From the NCBI RefSeq assembly GCF_012276985.1, contig NZ_JAAXMM010000001.1, positions 496,001-560,000 on the forward strand: DNA of 64,000 bases. The letters run 5' to 3'. The stretch's first letter is position 1. Every line of letters starts with the position of its first letter. The notes below the pieces were generated by a model. The model was not told the origin of the DNA, searched no databases, and was given only the letters and a program-made list of their open reading frames with translations. Position numbers and translations under genes: made by a program. This stretch comes from Agrobacterium sp. a22-2 (GTDB lineage: Bacteria; Pseudomonadota; Alphaproteobacteria; Rhizobiales; Rhizobiaceae). Below are positions 7,687-16,468 of this stretch, piece by piece.

Positions 7687-8535
7687 ATGTCTTTTGAAGA
7701 GATCCAACACGGCCGCCCCTACGGGATCAGCCTCTCTCGCCCGGAAAACCGAGTACCACGCTGGTTGGCACCGACGGCCGCGATCGCCGCTCCGATTCTG
7801 TCGCGCTACGGTCTGGTCGTCGGCTTCCTGGTCGTCTGGCAGGTGTCGACCACACTCGGCTGGGTCAATGCATCGGTTTTTCCGCCGCTCGACCAAATTG
7901 TCGGTGCCCTGTGGAAGGGCATCGCCACCGGCGCGCTGGTCGACGACATTGCGATCAGCCTGCAAAGGTCAGGAATTGCCTTCCTCGCTGCGGTGGCCAT
8001 TGGCATTCCGCTCGGCCTGTTCATGGGGCAGATACGCGCCATAGAGCAGGCGCTCGACCCGCTGCTGCAGTTCTTCCGCCAGACCTCCGCCCTGGCCCTG
8101 TATCCCGTCTTCATCCTGTTGCTGGGCCTCGGCGAGGCGTCGAAGGTGTTTGTCATCTTCTGGGCCACCCTCTTCCCCATCCTGCTGTCGACGATCGGCG
8201 GGGTGAAGGAGGTCGATGCCAAGCTCATCGAGATGGCGCGCACCTATGGCGCCGGTTCCCTTGCCATCTTCCGTCGCGTCGTCCTGCCGGCCTCCGTTCC
8301 CGCCATCTTCGTCGGCTTGCGGCTGTCTGCGACCACGGCGCTGCTGCTGCTGATTGCCGCCGAGATGATCGGTGCCAACAAGGGCATCGGCTTCCAGGTG
8401 ATGAACGCCCAGTACAATTTCCAGATCCCGCTGATGTTCGCCGCCATCCTGCTTCTGGCGCTGATGGGTCTCGCCGCCAACGCCGCTCTCGTTCTGCTGC
8501 AGCGCAAGCTCTGCCGCTGGGCGCTGCCCCAATAA
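7687..8535 (+). CDS. ABC transporter permease (SsuC/TauC-type)
   Basis: Inner-membrane permease of a nitrate/sulfonate/taurine-type ABC importer. Several hydrophobic segments are visible (SRYGLVVGFLVVWQV, AFLAAVAIGIPLGLFMG, LYPVFILLLGLGEASKVFVIF, IFVGLRLSATTALLLLIAAEMIG). An EAA-like loop (LIEMARTYGAGSLAIFRRVVLPASVPAI) contacts the ATPase. The 282-residue length fits. It lies between the monooxygenase and the binding-protein gene in one operon. Sulfonate-like uptake is inferred from family and context. Confidence 0.9.
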   Translation: MSFEEIQHGRPYGISLSRPENRVPRWLAPTAAIAAPILSRYGLVVGFLVVWQVSTTLGWVNASVFPPLDQIVGALWKGIATGALVDDIAISLQRSGIAFLAAVAIGIPLGLFMGQIRAIEQALDPLLQFFRQTSALALYPVFILLLGLGEASKVFVIFWATLFPILLSTIGGVKEVDAKLIEMARTYGAGSLAIFRRVVLPASVPAIFVGLRLSATTALLLLIAAEMIGANKGIGFQVMNAQYNFQIPLMFAAILLLALMGLAANAALVLLQRKLCRWALPQ

Positions 8536-8579
8536 GACCTGCCACCTGACGCGACATCAACCTTGAAAGGATACGTCCC

Positions 8580-9557
8580 ATGACCCATCACGCCCGCAAA
8601 CTCTTCCTCTCTGCCGCCATCGCCATTGGTCTCTCCGGTTCGGCCTTGTCCGCCGACGAGGTCAAATTCCGCTATCTCGCCAGCCAGGGCGGACTGTCCG
8701 CTCACGAATTCGCGGCCGAACTTGGCTATTTCGACGGCACAGGCATCACCATCGAGAATGTCGGCTACGCCACCGGCGGCCCGGCATCCTTGATCGCGCT
8801 CGCCTCCGGCGACGTCGAGATCGGCAGTGCCGCGACATCGGCGGTCTTGAACTCGATCGTCGGCGGCAACGACTTCGTCGCCGCCTATCCATCGAACGGC
8901 ATCAACAACGAGGTCCAGTCGATCTTCTATGTGCTCGAAGACAGCCCGATCAAGGAGATCAAGGACATCGCCGGCAAGAGCATTGCCGTGAACACGCTCG
9001 GCGCCCATCTCGACTATACGATCCGCGAGGCGCTGCATTCCGTCGGCCTGCCGACCGACGCCGCCAACCAGATCGTTGTTCCCGGACCGCAGCTTGAGCA
9101 GGTGCTGCGCTCCGGCCAGGTCGACGTTTCGGCCTTCGGCTATTGGCAGACGACTTTCGAGGGCGTTGCCAAGCAGAATGGCGGCCTGCGAGCGATCTTC
9201 GACGATACCGACATTCTGGGTGAAATCGCCGGAGGCTTCATTGTCCTGCGCCGTGACTTCATCGCGGCGCACCCGGAGGCCGCCAAGATCTTCGTCGAGC
9301 AGTCGCAGCGCGCCCTCGACTATGCCCGCGAGCATCCGGAGGAAACCAAGGAAATTTTTGCCAAGGCACTGGCCGAGCGCGGCGAAAACCCCGAGATCGC
9401 CAAGTTCTTCCGTGGTTACGGCGTGCGTCCCGGCGGTCAGGCCGTCGACCGTGACCTGCAGTTCTGGATCGACGTCCTGGTGCGCGAAGGCAAGCTGAAA
9501 CAGGACCAACTGGCCGCCAAGGACATTCTCTACACCGCCGATACGGCAAGCAACTGA
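8580..9557 (+). CDS. ABC transporter substrate-binding protein (SsuA/NrtA-like)
   Basis: Periplasmic binding protein. A Sec signal peptide is visible (HHARKLFLSAAIAIGLSGSALSA, cleavage near residue 24-25). The rest is an NMT1/SsuA-type fold: VKFRYLASQGGLSAHEFAAELGYF, GGPASLIALASGDVEIGSAATSAVL, GKSIAVNTLGAHLDYTIREAL. It has 325 residues, with a GAAAGG ribosome-binding site before the ATG. It delivers the substrate, probably an organic sulfur compound, to the permease at 7687. Confidence 0.9.
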   Translation: MTHHARKLFLSAAIAIGLSGSALSADEVKFRYLASQGGLSAHEFAAELGYFDGTGITIENVGYATGGPASLIALASGDVEIGSAATSAVLNSIVGGNDFVAAYPSNGINNEVQSIFYVLEDSPIKEIKDIAGKSIAVNTLGAHLDYTIREALHSVGLPTDAANQIVVPGPQLEQVLRSGQVDVSAFGYWQTTFEGVAKQNGGLRAIFDDTDILGEIAGGFIVLRRDFIAAHPEAAKIFVEQSQRALDYAREHPEETKEIFAKALAERGENPEIAKFFRGYGVRPGGQAVDRDLQFWIDVLVREGKLKQDQLAAKDILYTADTASN

Positions 9558-9566
9558 GGCGTTGAC

Positions 9567-10334
9567 ATGGCTCTTTCAAGCAGCATCCGCGGAGAGGTGA
9601 CGGTTCGTCACCTCTCCAAGACCTTCACCCTCAACGGTCAGCCTCTGCCGATCCTGAAAGACCTCAATCTCACCATCCGCTCGGGCGAAAGCCTTGCCAT
9701 TGTCGGGGCGAGCGGCTCCGGCAAGACGACGCTGCTGCGTATCCTGGCAGGCCTGGAAGAGGCCGACGGCGGCGATGTGCTGATTGACGGAAGGCGTGTC
9801 CGTGGTGTCGGCACCGAGCGGGCCGTCATCTTTCAGGAACCGCGGCTCTTGCCGTGGCTGACGGTGATCGACAATGTCGGGTTTGGACTGGAGACGAGAG
9901 GACTTTCGCGCGGTGAGGCTCAGGCGATCGCGCAGCGATATGTCGATCTGGTCGGCCTGAAGGGCTTCGAGATGGCCTATCCACGCCAGCTGTCGGGCGG
10001 CATGGCGCAGCGCGTCGGAATCGCCCGCGCGCTCGCCGTCCAGCCGGAAATTCTCCTGCTCGACGAACCTCTGGGTGCTCTTGATGCCATGACGAAGATC
10101 GGCATGCAGCAGGAACTGGCGCGGATCTGGAGGGACGAGGACGTGACGACCGTGCTGGTCACCCATGATCTCGAAGAGGCGATCTTCCTGGCCGACCGGA
10201 TCCTGATCCTGCCGCGGGAAAAGGGTGGCGAGCCAAGGCTGATCGACATCGACCTGCCGCGTCCGCGCGACCGCAGCGCACCCGGCTTCGTTCGGCAGCG
10301 CGAGGAACTTTTGGGGTTGTTCGGATTGCATTGA
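9567..10334 (+). CDS. ABC transporter ATP-binding protein (SsuB/TauB-type)
   Basis: Cytoplasmic ATPase of the importer. Walker A is GASGSGKTT, the signature is LSGGMAQRVGIARAL, and Walker B is ILLLDEPLGALD with the switch histidine in VTHDLEEA. All nucleotide-binding motifs are intact over 255 residues. It is the last gene of the 6325-10334 operon and starts 9 bases after the binding-protein stop. With the permease and binding protein it makes a complete transporter. Confidence 0.93.
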   Translation: MALSSSIRGEVTVRHLSKTFTLNGQPLPILKDLNLTIRSGESLAIVGASGSGKTTLLRILAGLEEADGGDVLIDGRRVRGVGTERAVIFQEPRLLPWLTVIDNVGFGLETRGLSRGEAQAIAQRYVDLVGLKGFEMAYPRQLSGGMAQRVGIARALAVQPEILLLDEPLGALDAMTKIGMQQELARIWRDEDVTTVLVTHDLEEAIFLADRILILPREKGGEPRLIDIDLPRPRDRSAPGFVRQREELLGLFGLH

Positions 10335-10354
10335 GGGGTGGGTAATGCCCCTCA
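10332..10354 (+). terminator. Hairpin at the end of the sulfonate-type operon
   Basis: TGAGGGG (10332-10338, overlapping the stop codon) pairs with CCCCTCA (10348-10354) across a 9-base loop. There is no clear T-run after it, so it may be a weak terminator or an mRNA 3'-stabilising hairpin. Confidence 0.35.
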
Positions 10355-10765
10355 CGCAAGGCTTGGGGGGCGGCTCAGTACGGTCTTGGCATGCGTGGCG
10401 GAGGCCACGCTGTCAGCTATTGAACTGATGCGGTGGATAAGGCAGCAGAACCGGAACGGACACAATCGTCCGGCTCTGTTGGCGGTACTCCGGCGTTCAA
10501 GACGTCACCAATCGGCAGAAGAAACGGTGCCGGTCTGGAGAAGCGTCATCACCGAACCTCGATTTGGAGCAGCGAAGGTGGAGCTCCTGTTGGTGGCGCT
10601 CCATTGCACGAGGTGTCCGGCACCACCGATGGCCATCAAAACCGGACGGTGTCGGATCAGCGATCTGAATAGCCCCCCCTTTGTTGGACAATAGAAGCTG
10701 TTGAAAGCCAGATCCGTCGGCTGCAGCAATAGCCCTTTCGAAAACCTTTTAAAAACAAACACACT
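10355..10765. other. Intergenic region without recognisable gene
   Basis: About 400 bases lie between the ABC operon and the convergent LysR gene. Several short open frames cross it on both strands, but none has a family motif or a Shine-Dalgarno, and codon composition is poor. It may be decayed sequence. I see no inverted repeats that would mark an insertion element. Confidence 0.4.
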
Positions 10766-11665
10766 TCATTCGATTGCCGACATGAACGCCGGGACCTGCT
10801 GTTCGAAGAACTTCGAGAACGAGGCGATGCGCGGCGGCAGCGCCTGGTACGGGGGATAATAGAGAGTCAGCCACAAGTCCGGCGGTGACCAGTCGCGCAG
10901 AACGTGGACAAGCCGTCCGGTCCGCAGCTGCTCGGCCACGTGGAACCTGGGCAGCATGGCGACCCCGACGCCGTCGGCCGCCATGCTCGCCAGCACCTCT
11001 CCGCTATTGGCGCTAAATGCGCGGCCTGCAGAGATCGTGACGCTGCCGCTGCCGTCCGACAGTGCCCAGGTCTCCCGCTTGCTCTCGCCGCTATAGGCCA
11101 GGCAATCGTCAGGAATGAGTTCATTCGGGTGCTTCATGTCGGAAAACCGGCTGCCCGGCGCTGCGACGAGGATACGGTGAACGACGCTGATCTTGCGCCA
11201 TATCGTGAACTTGTCCGAGGGTGCCGCGGAAATGCGGATCGCCAGATCATAGTCGTCGTCGATGATGTTCACGAGACCATCGGCGAGCGAGATCTCGAAG
11301 CTGATCTTCGGGTAGCGCTCCTTGAATGCCGAGAGGATTGGCGGCAGGACCTGCTGGCCGAACCAGGTGGGCGCACTGATCCGCAGGCGGCCATGATCCG
11401 CCTTATGGGCATTCATCACATCCTTGCGCGCATTGTCGAGCGCCAGCACCGCCGGCTGGATCTGTGCGGCGAAGATCGCGCCGTCGGTTGTCAGCGATAC
11501 CTGGCGCGTGGTCCGCACGAAGAGTTGTACCCCGAGATCTTCTTCAAGAGCCGCAATCGCCCGCGTGACGGCTGCGGGGGTCATGTCGAGCTCGCGCGCA
11601 ACCTGCGCAAAATTCCGCTTCTCGGCGGCCTGCAGAAAGGTTCGAAGCAGTTTGTAGTCGTTCAT
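10766..11665 (-). CDS. LysR-family transcriptional regulator
   Basis: DNA-binding activator or repressor of 299 residues. The N-terminal LysR helix-turn-helix is clear (LLRTFLQAAEKRNFAQVARELDMTPAAVTRAIAALEEDLG). The periplasmic-binding-protein-like effector domain begins near residue 90 (GRLRISAPTWFGQQVLPPIL). It is divergent from the ring-cleaving dioxygenase at 11784. The 118-base intergenic region carries an AT-rich ATTATTGC element, also found before the DoxX gene, and is the expected LysR target. It is likely the regulator of the 11.8-18 kb genes. Confidence 0.92.
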   Translation of the reverse strand: MNDYKLLRTFLQAAEKRNFAQVARELDMTPAAVTRAIAALEEDLGVQLFVRTTRQVSLTTDGAIFAAQIQPAVLALDNARKDVMNAHKADHGRLRISAPTWFGQQVLPPILSAFKERYPKISFEISLADGLVNIIDDDYDLAIRISAAPSDKFTIWRKISVVHRILVAAPGSRFSDMKHPNELIPDDCLAYSGESKRETWALSDGSGSVTISAGRAFSANSGEVLASMAADGVGVAMLPRFHVAEQLRTGRLVHVLRDWSPPDLWLTLYYPPYQALPPRIASFSKFFEQQVPAFMSAIE

Positions 11666-11699
11666 CGATTATTTCACCAGAGACAATTCAATCACAATT

Positions 11700-11710
11700 A
11701 TTATTGCAAT
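11700..11710. promoter_or_regulatory. ATTATTGCAAT element in the LysR/dioxygenase divergent promoter
   Basis: ATTATTGC at 11700-11707 lies between the divergent LysR and dioxygenase genes. The same eight bases begin the inverted repeat upstream of the DoxX gene (15891-15898). A shared LysR-binding half-site is inferred. Confidence 0.3.
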
Positions 11711-11783
11711 TCCGGCAGCCGATCAATGGGGGTAGCTTCCAATCACACCAGACGAACGAACGCAGCCGCGAAAGGGCAACATC

Positions 11784-12716
11784 ATGATCAAGGATATCAA
11801 GGGACTGCATCACATCACATCGATGGCATCGGATGCCCGCCAGAACAACACATTCTTCACAGACACGCTCGGCCTGCGCCGCGTCAAGCAGACCGTGAAT
11901 TTCGACGACCCCAGCGTCTACCACCTCTATTACGGTGATGAGGCCGGCACCCCCGGCTCCGTCATGACCTACTTCCCCTTTCCCGACGTGATGCGCGGCC
12001 GCCCCGGCGTCGGCGAAGTCGGCGAAACACAGTTTGCGGTGCCCAAGGGCACGCTTTCCTTCTGGCAGGAGCGTCTGTCGGCAAAGGGAGCCGGCAACCT
12101 CCATGCCGACACCGCCTTCGGCGCTGACCGCCTCCTTTTCAATGGTCCAGACGGTGAAGGTTTCGCCCTTGTTGAAACGGAAAATGACGGTCGCAAGGCC
12201 TGGGACGGTGCCGGCATAGACGAAAGCGTCGGGATCAGGGGCTTCACCGGTGCCAAGTTCCGCCTGCATGACACCGCTGCCACGTCCGAACTGCTTGGCT
12301 TCATGGGTTATGAGCGCGCCGAAACCGAAGGTGACGTCACCCGCTTCATCATGCCCGGCGGCAATGGTGCAGACACGATCGACCTCGAGGTTCTTCCGAG
12401 TACACCTTTTGCACGGCAGGGCGCGGGTTCGGTCCATCACATCGCTTTCGCTGTCGAGAACCGCGCCAAGCAGCTGGAGGTCCGCAAGGCCCTGATGGAG
12501 ACAGGATACCAGGTAACACCGGTCATCGACCGCGATTATTTCTGGGCCATCTACTTCCGCACACCCGGCGGTGTGCTGTTCGAGATCGCCACGAATGAAC
12601 CCGGTTTCGACCGTGATGAAGACACGGCACATCTGGGTGAGGTCTTGAAACTGCCGGCGCGGTACGAGCCTTTTCGCGACCAGATCGAGGCCGGGCTGAC
12701 GCCGCTCGCGGCCTGA
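11784..12716 (+). CDS. Ring-cleaving dioxygenase, VOC superfamily (MhqO/LinE-like)
   Basis: Metal-dependent extradiol-type dioxygenase of the vicinal-oxygen-chelate fold, family members of which act on hydroquinones or catechols. Two VOC modules are visible. The first starts GLHHITSMASDARQNNTFFTDTLGLRRVKQTVNFDDPSVYHLYYG; the second carries SVHHIAFAVENRAKQLEVRKALMETGY and ends GGVLFEIATNEPGF. Candidate metal ligands are H11 (GLHHIT), the second-module HHIAF, and the Glu in FEIAT. Its 310 residues are typical. It is first of a run of plus-strand genes opposite the LysR regulator. By analogy with Bacillus MhqO, it may protect against quinones. Confidence 0.87.
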   Translation: MIKDIKGLHHITSMASDARQNNTFFTDTLGLRRVKQTVNFDDPSVYHLYYGDEAGTPGSVMTYFPFPDVMRGRPGVGEVGETQFAVPKGTLSFWQERLSAKGAGNLHADTAFGADRLLFNGPDGEGFALVETENDGRKAWDGAGIDESVGIRGFTGAKFRLHDTAATSELLGFMGYERAETEGDVTRFIMPGGNGADTIDLEVLPSTPFARQGAGSVHHIAFAVENRAKQLEVRKALMETGYQVTPVIDRDYFWAIYFRTPGGVLFEIATNEPGFDRDEDTAHLGEVLKLPARYEPFRDQIEAGLTPLAA

Positions 12717-12811
12717 AGTCACTTTCCAACAATACGGCGGCATAACTTTCAAGACGTGCCGCCCTGCCTGCCCCATTACCTATCCTCAACCCAGTCAAAG
12801 GAAGACACGAG

Positions 12812-13504
12812 ATGTCCAGCAAGCTTCAGGTCCTCACCCCGCAGAACAGTCAGATCATCTTCATCGATCAGCAGCCTCAGATGGCCTTCGGCGTTCAGTC
12901 GATCGACCGCCAAGTGCTGAAGAACAACGTGGTTGGCCTTGCCAAGGCAGCCAGGATCTTCAACATCCCGACCACCATCACCACCGTCGAAACCGACAGC
13001 TTCTCAGGCAACACCTTCCCGGAACTGCTCGCCGTCGTCCCGGACAATGATATCCTCGAGCGCACGTCGATGAATTCCTGGGACGACCAGAACGTTCGGG
13101 ATGCCCTTGCCAAGCACGCTGCCGATGGTCGCAAGAAAGTCGTCGTCTCCGGTCTGTGGACGGAGGTTTGCAACACGACCTTCGCGCTCTCCTGCATGAA
13201 CGATACCGACTATGAGATCTACATGGTTGCGGATGCTTCCGGCGGCACGTCCGTCGATGCGCACAAATATGCGATGGACCGCATGGTGCAGGCCGGTGTC
13301 GTTCCCGTCACCTGGCAGCAGGTCCTTCTGGAGTGGCAGCGCGATTGGGCCCGCAAGGAAACCTATGACGCGGTCACGGCGCTGGTGAAGGAGCATTCCG
13401 GCGCCTACGGCATGGGCATCGATTATGCTGTTACCCATGTCCACGGCGGCGCCGAACGCGTCAAGCACGGCAAGCGGATCGGCCCGAACCCGGCCGCTAT
13501 CTGA
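12812..13504 (+). CDS. Isochorismatase-family hydrolase (YcaC-like)
   Basis: Cysteine hydrolase of the isochorismatase superfamily. The catalytic aspartate lies in IIFIDQQPQMAFG, and the nucleophilic cysteine in VVVSGLWTEVCNTTFALSCM. At 230 residues it is close to E. coli YcaC, with a longer C-terminal tail (GIDYAVTHVHGG). The substrate is unknown. It stands 95 bases after the dioxygenase, and its 3' side has a strong terminator-like hairpin. Confidence 0.88.
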   Translation: MSSKLQVLTPQNSQIIFIDQQPQMAFGVQSIDRQVLKNNVVGLAKAARIFNIPTTITTVETDSFSGNTFPELLAVVPDNDILERTSMNSWDDQNVRDALAKHAADGRKKVVVSGLWTEVCNTTFALSCMNDTDYEIYMVADASGGTSVDAHKYAMDRMVQAGVVPVTWQQVLLEWQRDWARKETYDAVTALVKEHSGAYGMGIDYAVTHVHGGAERVKHGKRIGPNPAAI

Positions 13505-13513
13505 TCTGAAACA

Positions 13514-13549
13514 GCCCCGCCCGGATCCACTTGGCGGGGCGATCTTTTT
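13514..13549 (+). terminator. Rho-independent terminator after the isochorismatase gene
   Basis: GCCCCGCC (13514-13521) pairs perfectly with GGCGGGGC (13533-13540), followed by GATCTTTTT. It ends 18 bases before the XapX start at 13567, so readthrough must be partial or XapX has its own promoter. Confidence 0.75.
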
Positions 13550-13566
13550 GGAAAAGGAACGCCTGG

Positions 13567-13857
13567 ATGAAAATCTACCTTCTATCGCTGGCAGCCGGCC
13601 TTCTCGTCGGCGTCATCTACGGACTGCTCAACGTCCGCTCCCCGGCTCCGCCCGTCGTCGCTCTCGTCGGCTTGCTCGGTATTCTTGTCGGCGAACAGAT
13701 CGTGCCGCTGGCAAAAAATCTCTGGAGCCGCGAGCCCGCTGCCGTTTCCTGGCTTCATCAGGTCAAGCCGCACATGTTTGGTCACCTTCCAAAGGGTGGG
13801 CTTAATGTAGGGAAGGCGACCTCCCTGGGCGACGATTTGACATCGGGAAAAAGCTGA
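13567..13857 (+). CDS. XapX domain-containing small membrane protein
   Basis: A 96-residue protein with two hydrophobic segments (IYLLSLAAGLLVGVIYGLL and APPVVALVGLLGILVGEQIVPLA), matching the XapX domain of unknown function. The ATG at 13567 is chosen over an upstream in-frame start at 13531 because AAAAGGAA lies just upstream and the membrane segment begins at once. Its stop overlaps the start of the amidohydrolase gene (TGATG), so the two are translationally coupled. Confidence 0.85.
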   Translation: MKIYLLSLAAGLLVGVIYGLLNVRSPAPPVVALVGLLGILVGEQIVPLAKNLWSREPAAVSWLHQVKPHMFGHLPKGGLNVGKATSLGDDLTSGKS

Positions 13858-15839
13858 TGACGACGCGGCGCACATTCCTGGGCGCAGCGTCAAGCCTCGC
13901 CTTTTCAAATCTGTTTTCACCGGCCAATGCCGCCGATCCCATCAAGACCGGAGTTGCTTCCATGCACGCCGATATCGTTTTTCACAACGGACTGATCACG
14001 ACGCTTGATCGCGCAAATCCAAACGCAACCGCCGTCGCCGTGAAAGACGGCCTGTTCCTCGAGGTGGGAACCGACAGCGAGGTGATGACGCTCGCCGGAC
14101 CGGATACGAAGATCATCGACCTGAAAGGCAAGCGCATGCTGCCGGGTCTGATCGACAACCATACCCACGTCGTGCGCGGCGGCCTCAACTTCAACATGGA
14201 ACTCCGCTGGGATGGCGTTCGCTCACTCGCCGACGCGATGGACATGCTGAAGCGGCAGGTCGCGATCACGCCGGCTCCGCAATGGGTTCGCGTGGTCGGT
14301 GGTTTTACCGAACACCAATTTGCCGAGAAGCGCTTGCCGACGATCGAGGAGATCAACGCCATCGCGCCCGATACTCCGGTCTTCCTGCTCCATCTCTATG
14401 ACCGCGCGCTACTGAACGGCGCTGCTCTTCGCGCTGTCGGCTATACCAGGGACACACCGAACCCGCCGGGCGGCGAGTTCACCCGCGATGCCAACGGCAA
14501 TCCGACCGGGCTGCTGCTCGCCAAGCCGAATGCGGGCATTCTCTATTCGACCTTGTCGAAGGGACCGAAACTTCCGTTCGAATACCAGGTCAATTCCACC
14601 CGCCACTTCATGCGCGAACTCAACCGGCTGGGTATCACCGGTGTGATCGACGCGGGCGGCGGCTTCCAGAACTATCCGGACGATTACGCGGTTATCCAGA
14701 AGCTTTCGGATGAGGATCAACTGACGGTACGTCTGGCCTACAACCTCTTCACGCAGAAGCCGAAGGAAGAGAAGCAGGATTTCCTCAACTGGACGCAGTC
14801 GGTCAAATACAAGCAGGGCAACGACTATTTCCGTCATAACGGCGCTGGCGAAATGCTCGTCTTTTCCGCTGCGGACTTCGAGGACTTCCGTCAACCGCGG
14901 CCCGAAATGGCACCGGAGATGGAAGGCGAACTTGAGGACGTCGTTCGCGTGCTCGCTGAAAACCGTTGGCCGTGGCGCATGCATGCTACCTATGACGAGA
15001 CCATCTCTCGTTCGCTCGACGTCTTCGAGAAAGTCAACAAGGACATCCCGCTCGAAGGTCTGAACTGGTTCTTCGACCACGCCGAAACGATCTCGGATCG
15101 TTCGATCGACCGGATCGCGGCGCTCGGCGGCGGTATCGCCACCCAGCACCGCATGGCCTATCAGGGCGAATATTTTGTCGAGCGCTATGGTCATGGCGTC
15201 GCCGAGGCCACGCCCCCGATCAAGCGCATGCTTGAGAAGGGTGTCAACGTATCGGCAGGAACCGATGCGACCCGTGTCGCCTCCTACAATCCATGGGTCT
15301 CGCTCGCCTGGATGGTTACGGGCAAGACCGTCGGCGGCATGCAGCTCTATCCGCGCGCCAACTGCCTCGACCGCGAGACCGCTCTTCGTATGTGGACCGA
15401 GAAGGTCACCTGGTTCTCCAACGAAGAAGGCAAGAAGGGCCGCATCGAAAAGGGTCAGTTCGCCGATCTGGTCGTGCCGGACAAGGACTTCTTCACCTGT
15501 GCCGAGGACGAAATCTCGTTCCTGTCCTCGCAGTTGACCATGGTCGGCGGCAAGATCGTCTATGGTGCCGGAGACTTCAAGGCGCTCGACGAGAACGACG
15601 TGCCTCCGGCCATGCCGGATTGGTCGCCCGTGCGGGCATTCGGTGGTTACGCCGCCTGGGGCGAGCCGCAGGGCGCCGGCATGAACTCATTGCGCCGAAC
15701 CGCGATCTCGAGCTGCGGTTGCGCAAATTCCTGCACAGTCCATGGCCATGACCACGCCGGCGCCTGGACATCGAAACTGCCGATCGCCGACCTGAAGGGC
15801 TTCTTCGGCGCGCTCGGTTGCGCCTGCTGGGCCGTGTGA
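13857..15839 (+). CDS. Tat-exported amidohydrolase (YtcJ-like)
   Basis: Metal-dependent amidohydrolase of the YtcJ type, predicted periplasmic. The N terminus has a twin-arginine signal (TRRTFLGAASSLAFSNLFSPANA). The catalytic domain begins with the N-terminal strand (ADIVFHNGLITTLDRANPNATAVAVKDG). KRMLPGLIDNHTHVVRGG holds the first metal ligands, and further ligands are expected in RMHATYDE, WFFDHAE and SAGTDATR. Its length, 660 residues, is slightly above the usual 550-600; the extra C-terminal tail has several cysteines (SSCGCANSCTVHGHDH). It is coupled to XapX by overlapping stop and start codons. The substrate is unknown. Confidence 0.88.
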   Translation: MTTRRTFLGAASSLAFSNLFSPANAADPIKTGVASMHADIVFHNGLITTLDRANPNATAVAVKDGLFLEVGTDSEVMTLAGPDTKIIDLKGKRMLPGLIDNHTHVVRGGLNFNMELRWDGVRSLADAMDMLKRQVAITPAPQWVRVVGGFTEHQFAEKRLPTIEEINAIAPDTPVFLLHLYDRALLNGAALRAVGYTRDTPNPPGGEFTRDANGNPTGLLLAKPNAGILYSTLSKGPKLPFEYQVNSTRHFMRELNRLGITGVIDAGGGFQNYPDDYAVIQKLSDEDQLTVRLAYNLFTQKPKEEKQDFLNWTQSVKYKQGNDYFRHNGAGEMLVFSAADFEDFRQPRPEMAPEMEGELEDVVRVLAENRWPWRMHATYDETISRSLDVFEKVNKDIPLEGLNWFFDHAETISDRSIDRIAALGGGIATQHRMAYQGEYFVERYGHGVAEATPPIKRMLEKGVNVSAGTDATRVASYNPWVSLAWMVTGKTVGGMQLYPRANCLDRETALRMWTEKVTWFSNEEGKKGRIEKGQFADLVVPDKDFFTCAEDEISFLSSQLTMVGGKIVYGAGDFKALDENDVPPAMPDWSPVRAFGGYAAWGEPQGAGMNSLRRTAISSCGCANSCTVHGHDHAGAWTSKLPIADLKGFFGALGCACWAV

Positions 15840-15893
15840 GTTTTCAACATAATCGAGGGGGCAGCGATCAGATTGGTGCCCCCACGGAATATT

Positions 15894-15910
15894 ATTGCGA
15901 ATATCGCAAT
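15894..15910. promoter_or_regulatory. Inverted repeat upstream of the doxX-MFS operon
   Basis: ATTGCGA (15894-15900) and TCGCAAT (15904-15910) are perfect inverted arms with a 3-base spacer. It lies 115 bases before the DoxX start, preceded by ATT so that it shares ATTATTGC with the LysR intergenic region at 11700. It is a candidate operator. Confidence 0.45.
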
Positions 15911-16024
15911 AGAATCTCAAGTTTTAATGCAATTGTTGATGCTAATCTTTGCGGCCAGTATCGCTTCATCGGCTGGAAACAACGCCGCCACATGGACGAA
16001 GCGGCCAACATTGCAGGAGCTAAC

Positions 16025-16468
16025 ATGACCGATAACACCCTCTCTACCAACGGCTGGCGCCCGCGTATCGCCGGCATCGTTGGCGCCCCCGCCACCCGGA
16101 CCCTTGCGCTGCTCGCCCTGTGTGCAGCCTATATCCAGGGGCCGCTGACCAAGCTTTTCGATTTCCAGGGTGCGATTGCGGAGATGGAGCATTTCGGCCT
16201 CCACCCGGTAGTACTCTTCGCGGTCGCGGTGATCGTGTTCGAACTAACAGCCTCCGCAATGATCCTATCCGGTTTCCTGCGCTGGCTCGGTGCACTGGCG
16301 CTCGCCGTCTTCACGCTTCTGGCAACCTTCATCGCACTGCGGTTCTGGGAAATGCCCGCTGGCATGGAGCGGATGATGGCGACCAACGCCTTCTTCGAAC
16401 ATTTCGGTCTTGTCGGTGCCTTCATCATTGTCGCCATCACCGACCTTACCAAGGGAGCAGCCAAATGA
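16025..16468 (+). CDS. DoxX family membrane protein
   Basis: Small integral membrane protein of 147 residues with four predicted helices (RTLALLALCAAYIQGPLTKLF, FGLHPVVLFAVAVIVFELTASAMIL, WLGALALAVFTLLATFIALRF, FGLVGAFIIVAITDL). DoxX/CatD-type proteins are linked to quinone and thiol stress. The ATG at 16025 is chosen because GGAG stands seven bases upstream; an in-frame extension to 15818 would run over the operator-like repeat. Its stop overlaps the MFS start (ATGA). Confidence 0.87.
   Translation: MTDNTLSTNGWRPRIAGIVGAPATRTLALLALCAAYIQGPLTKLFDFQGAIAEMEHFGLHPVVLFAVAVIVFELTASAMILSGFLRWLGALALAVFTLLATFIALRFWEMPAGMERMMATNAFFEHFGLVGAFIIVAITDLTKGAAK

Noticed and set aside
6223-7965. A 580-codon open frame on the minus strand opposite the monooxygenase
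   Set aside because: It is an antisense shadow in GC-rich DNA. The plus-strand frame has a full family match and the minus frame has none.
10338-10694. A 118-codon plus-strand frame after the ABC operon
   Set aside because: No family resemblance, no Shine-Dalgarno and unusual composition; treated as non-coding.
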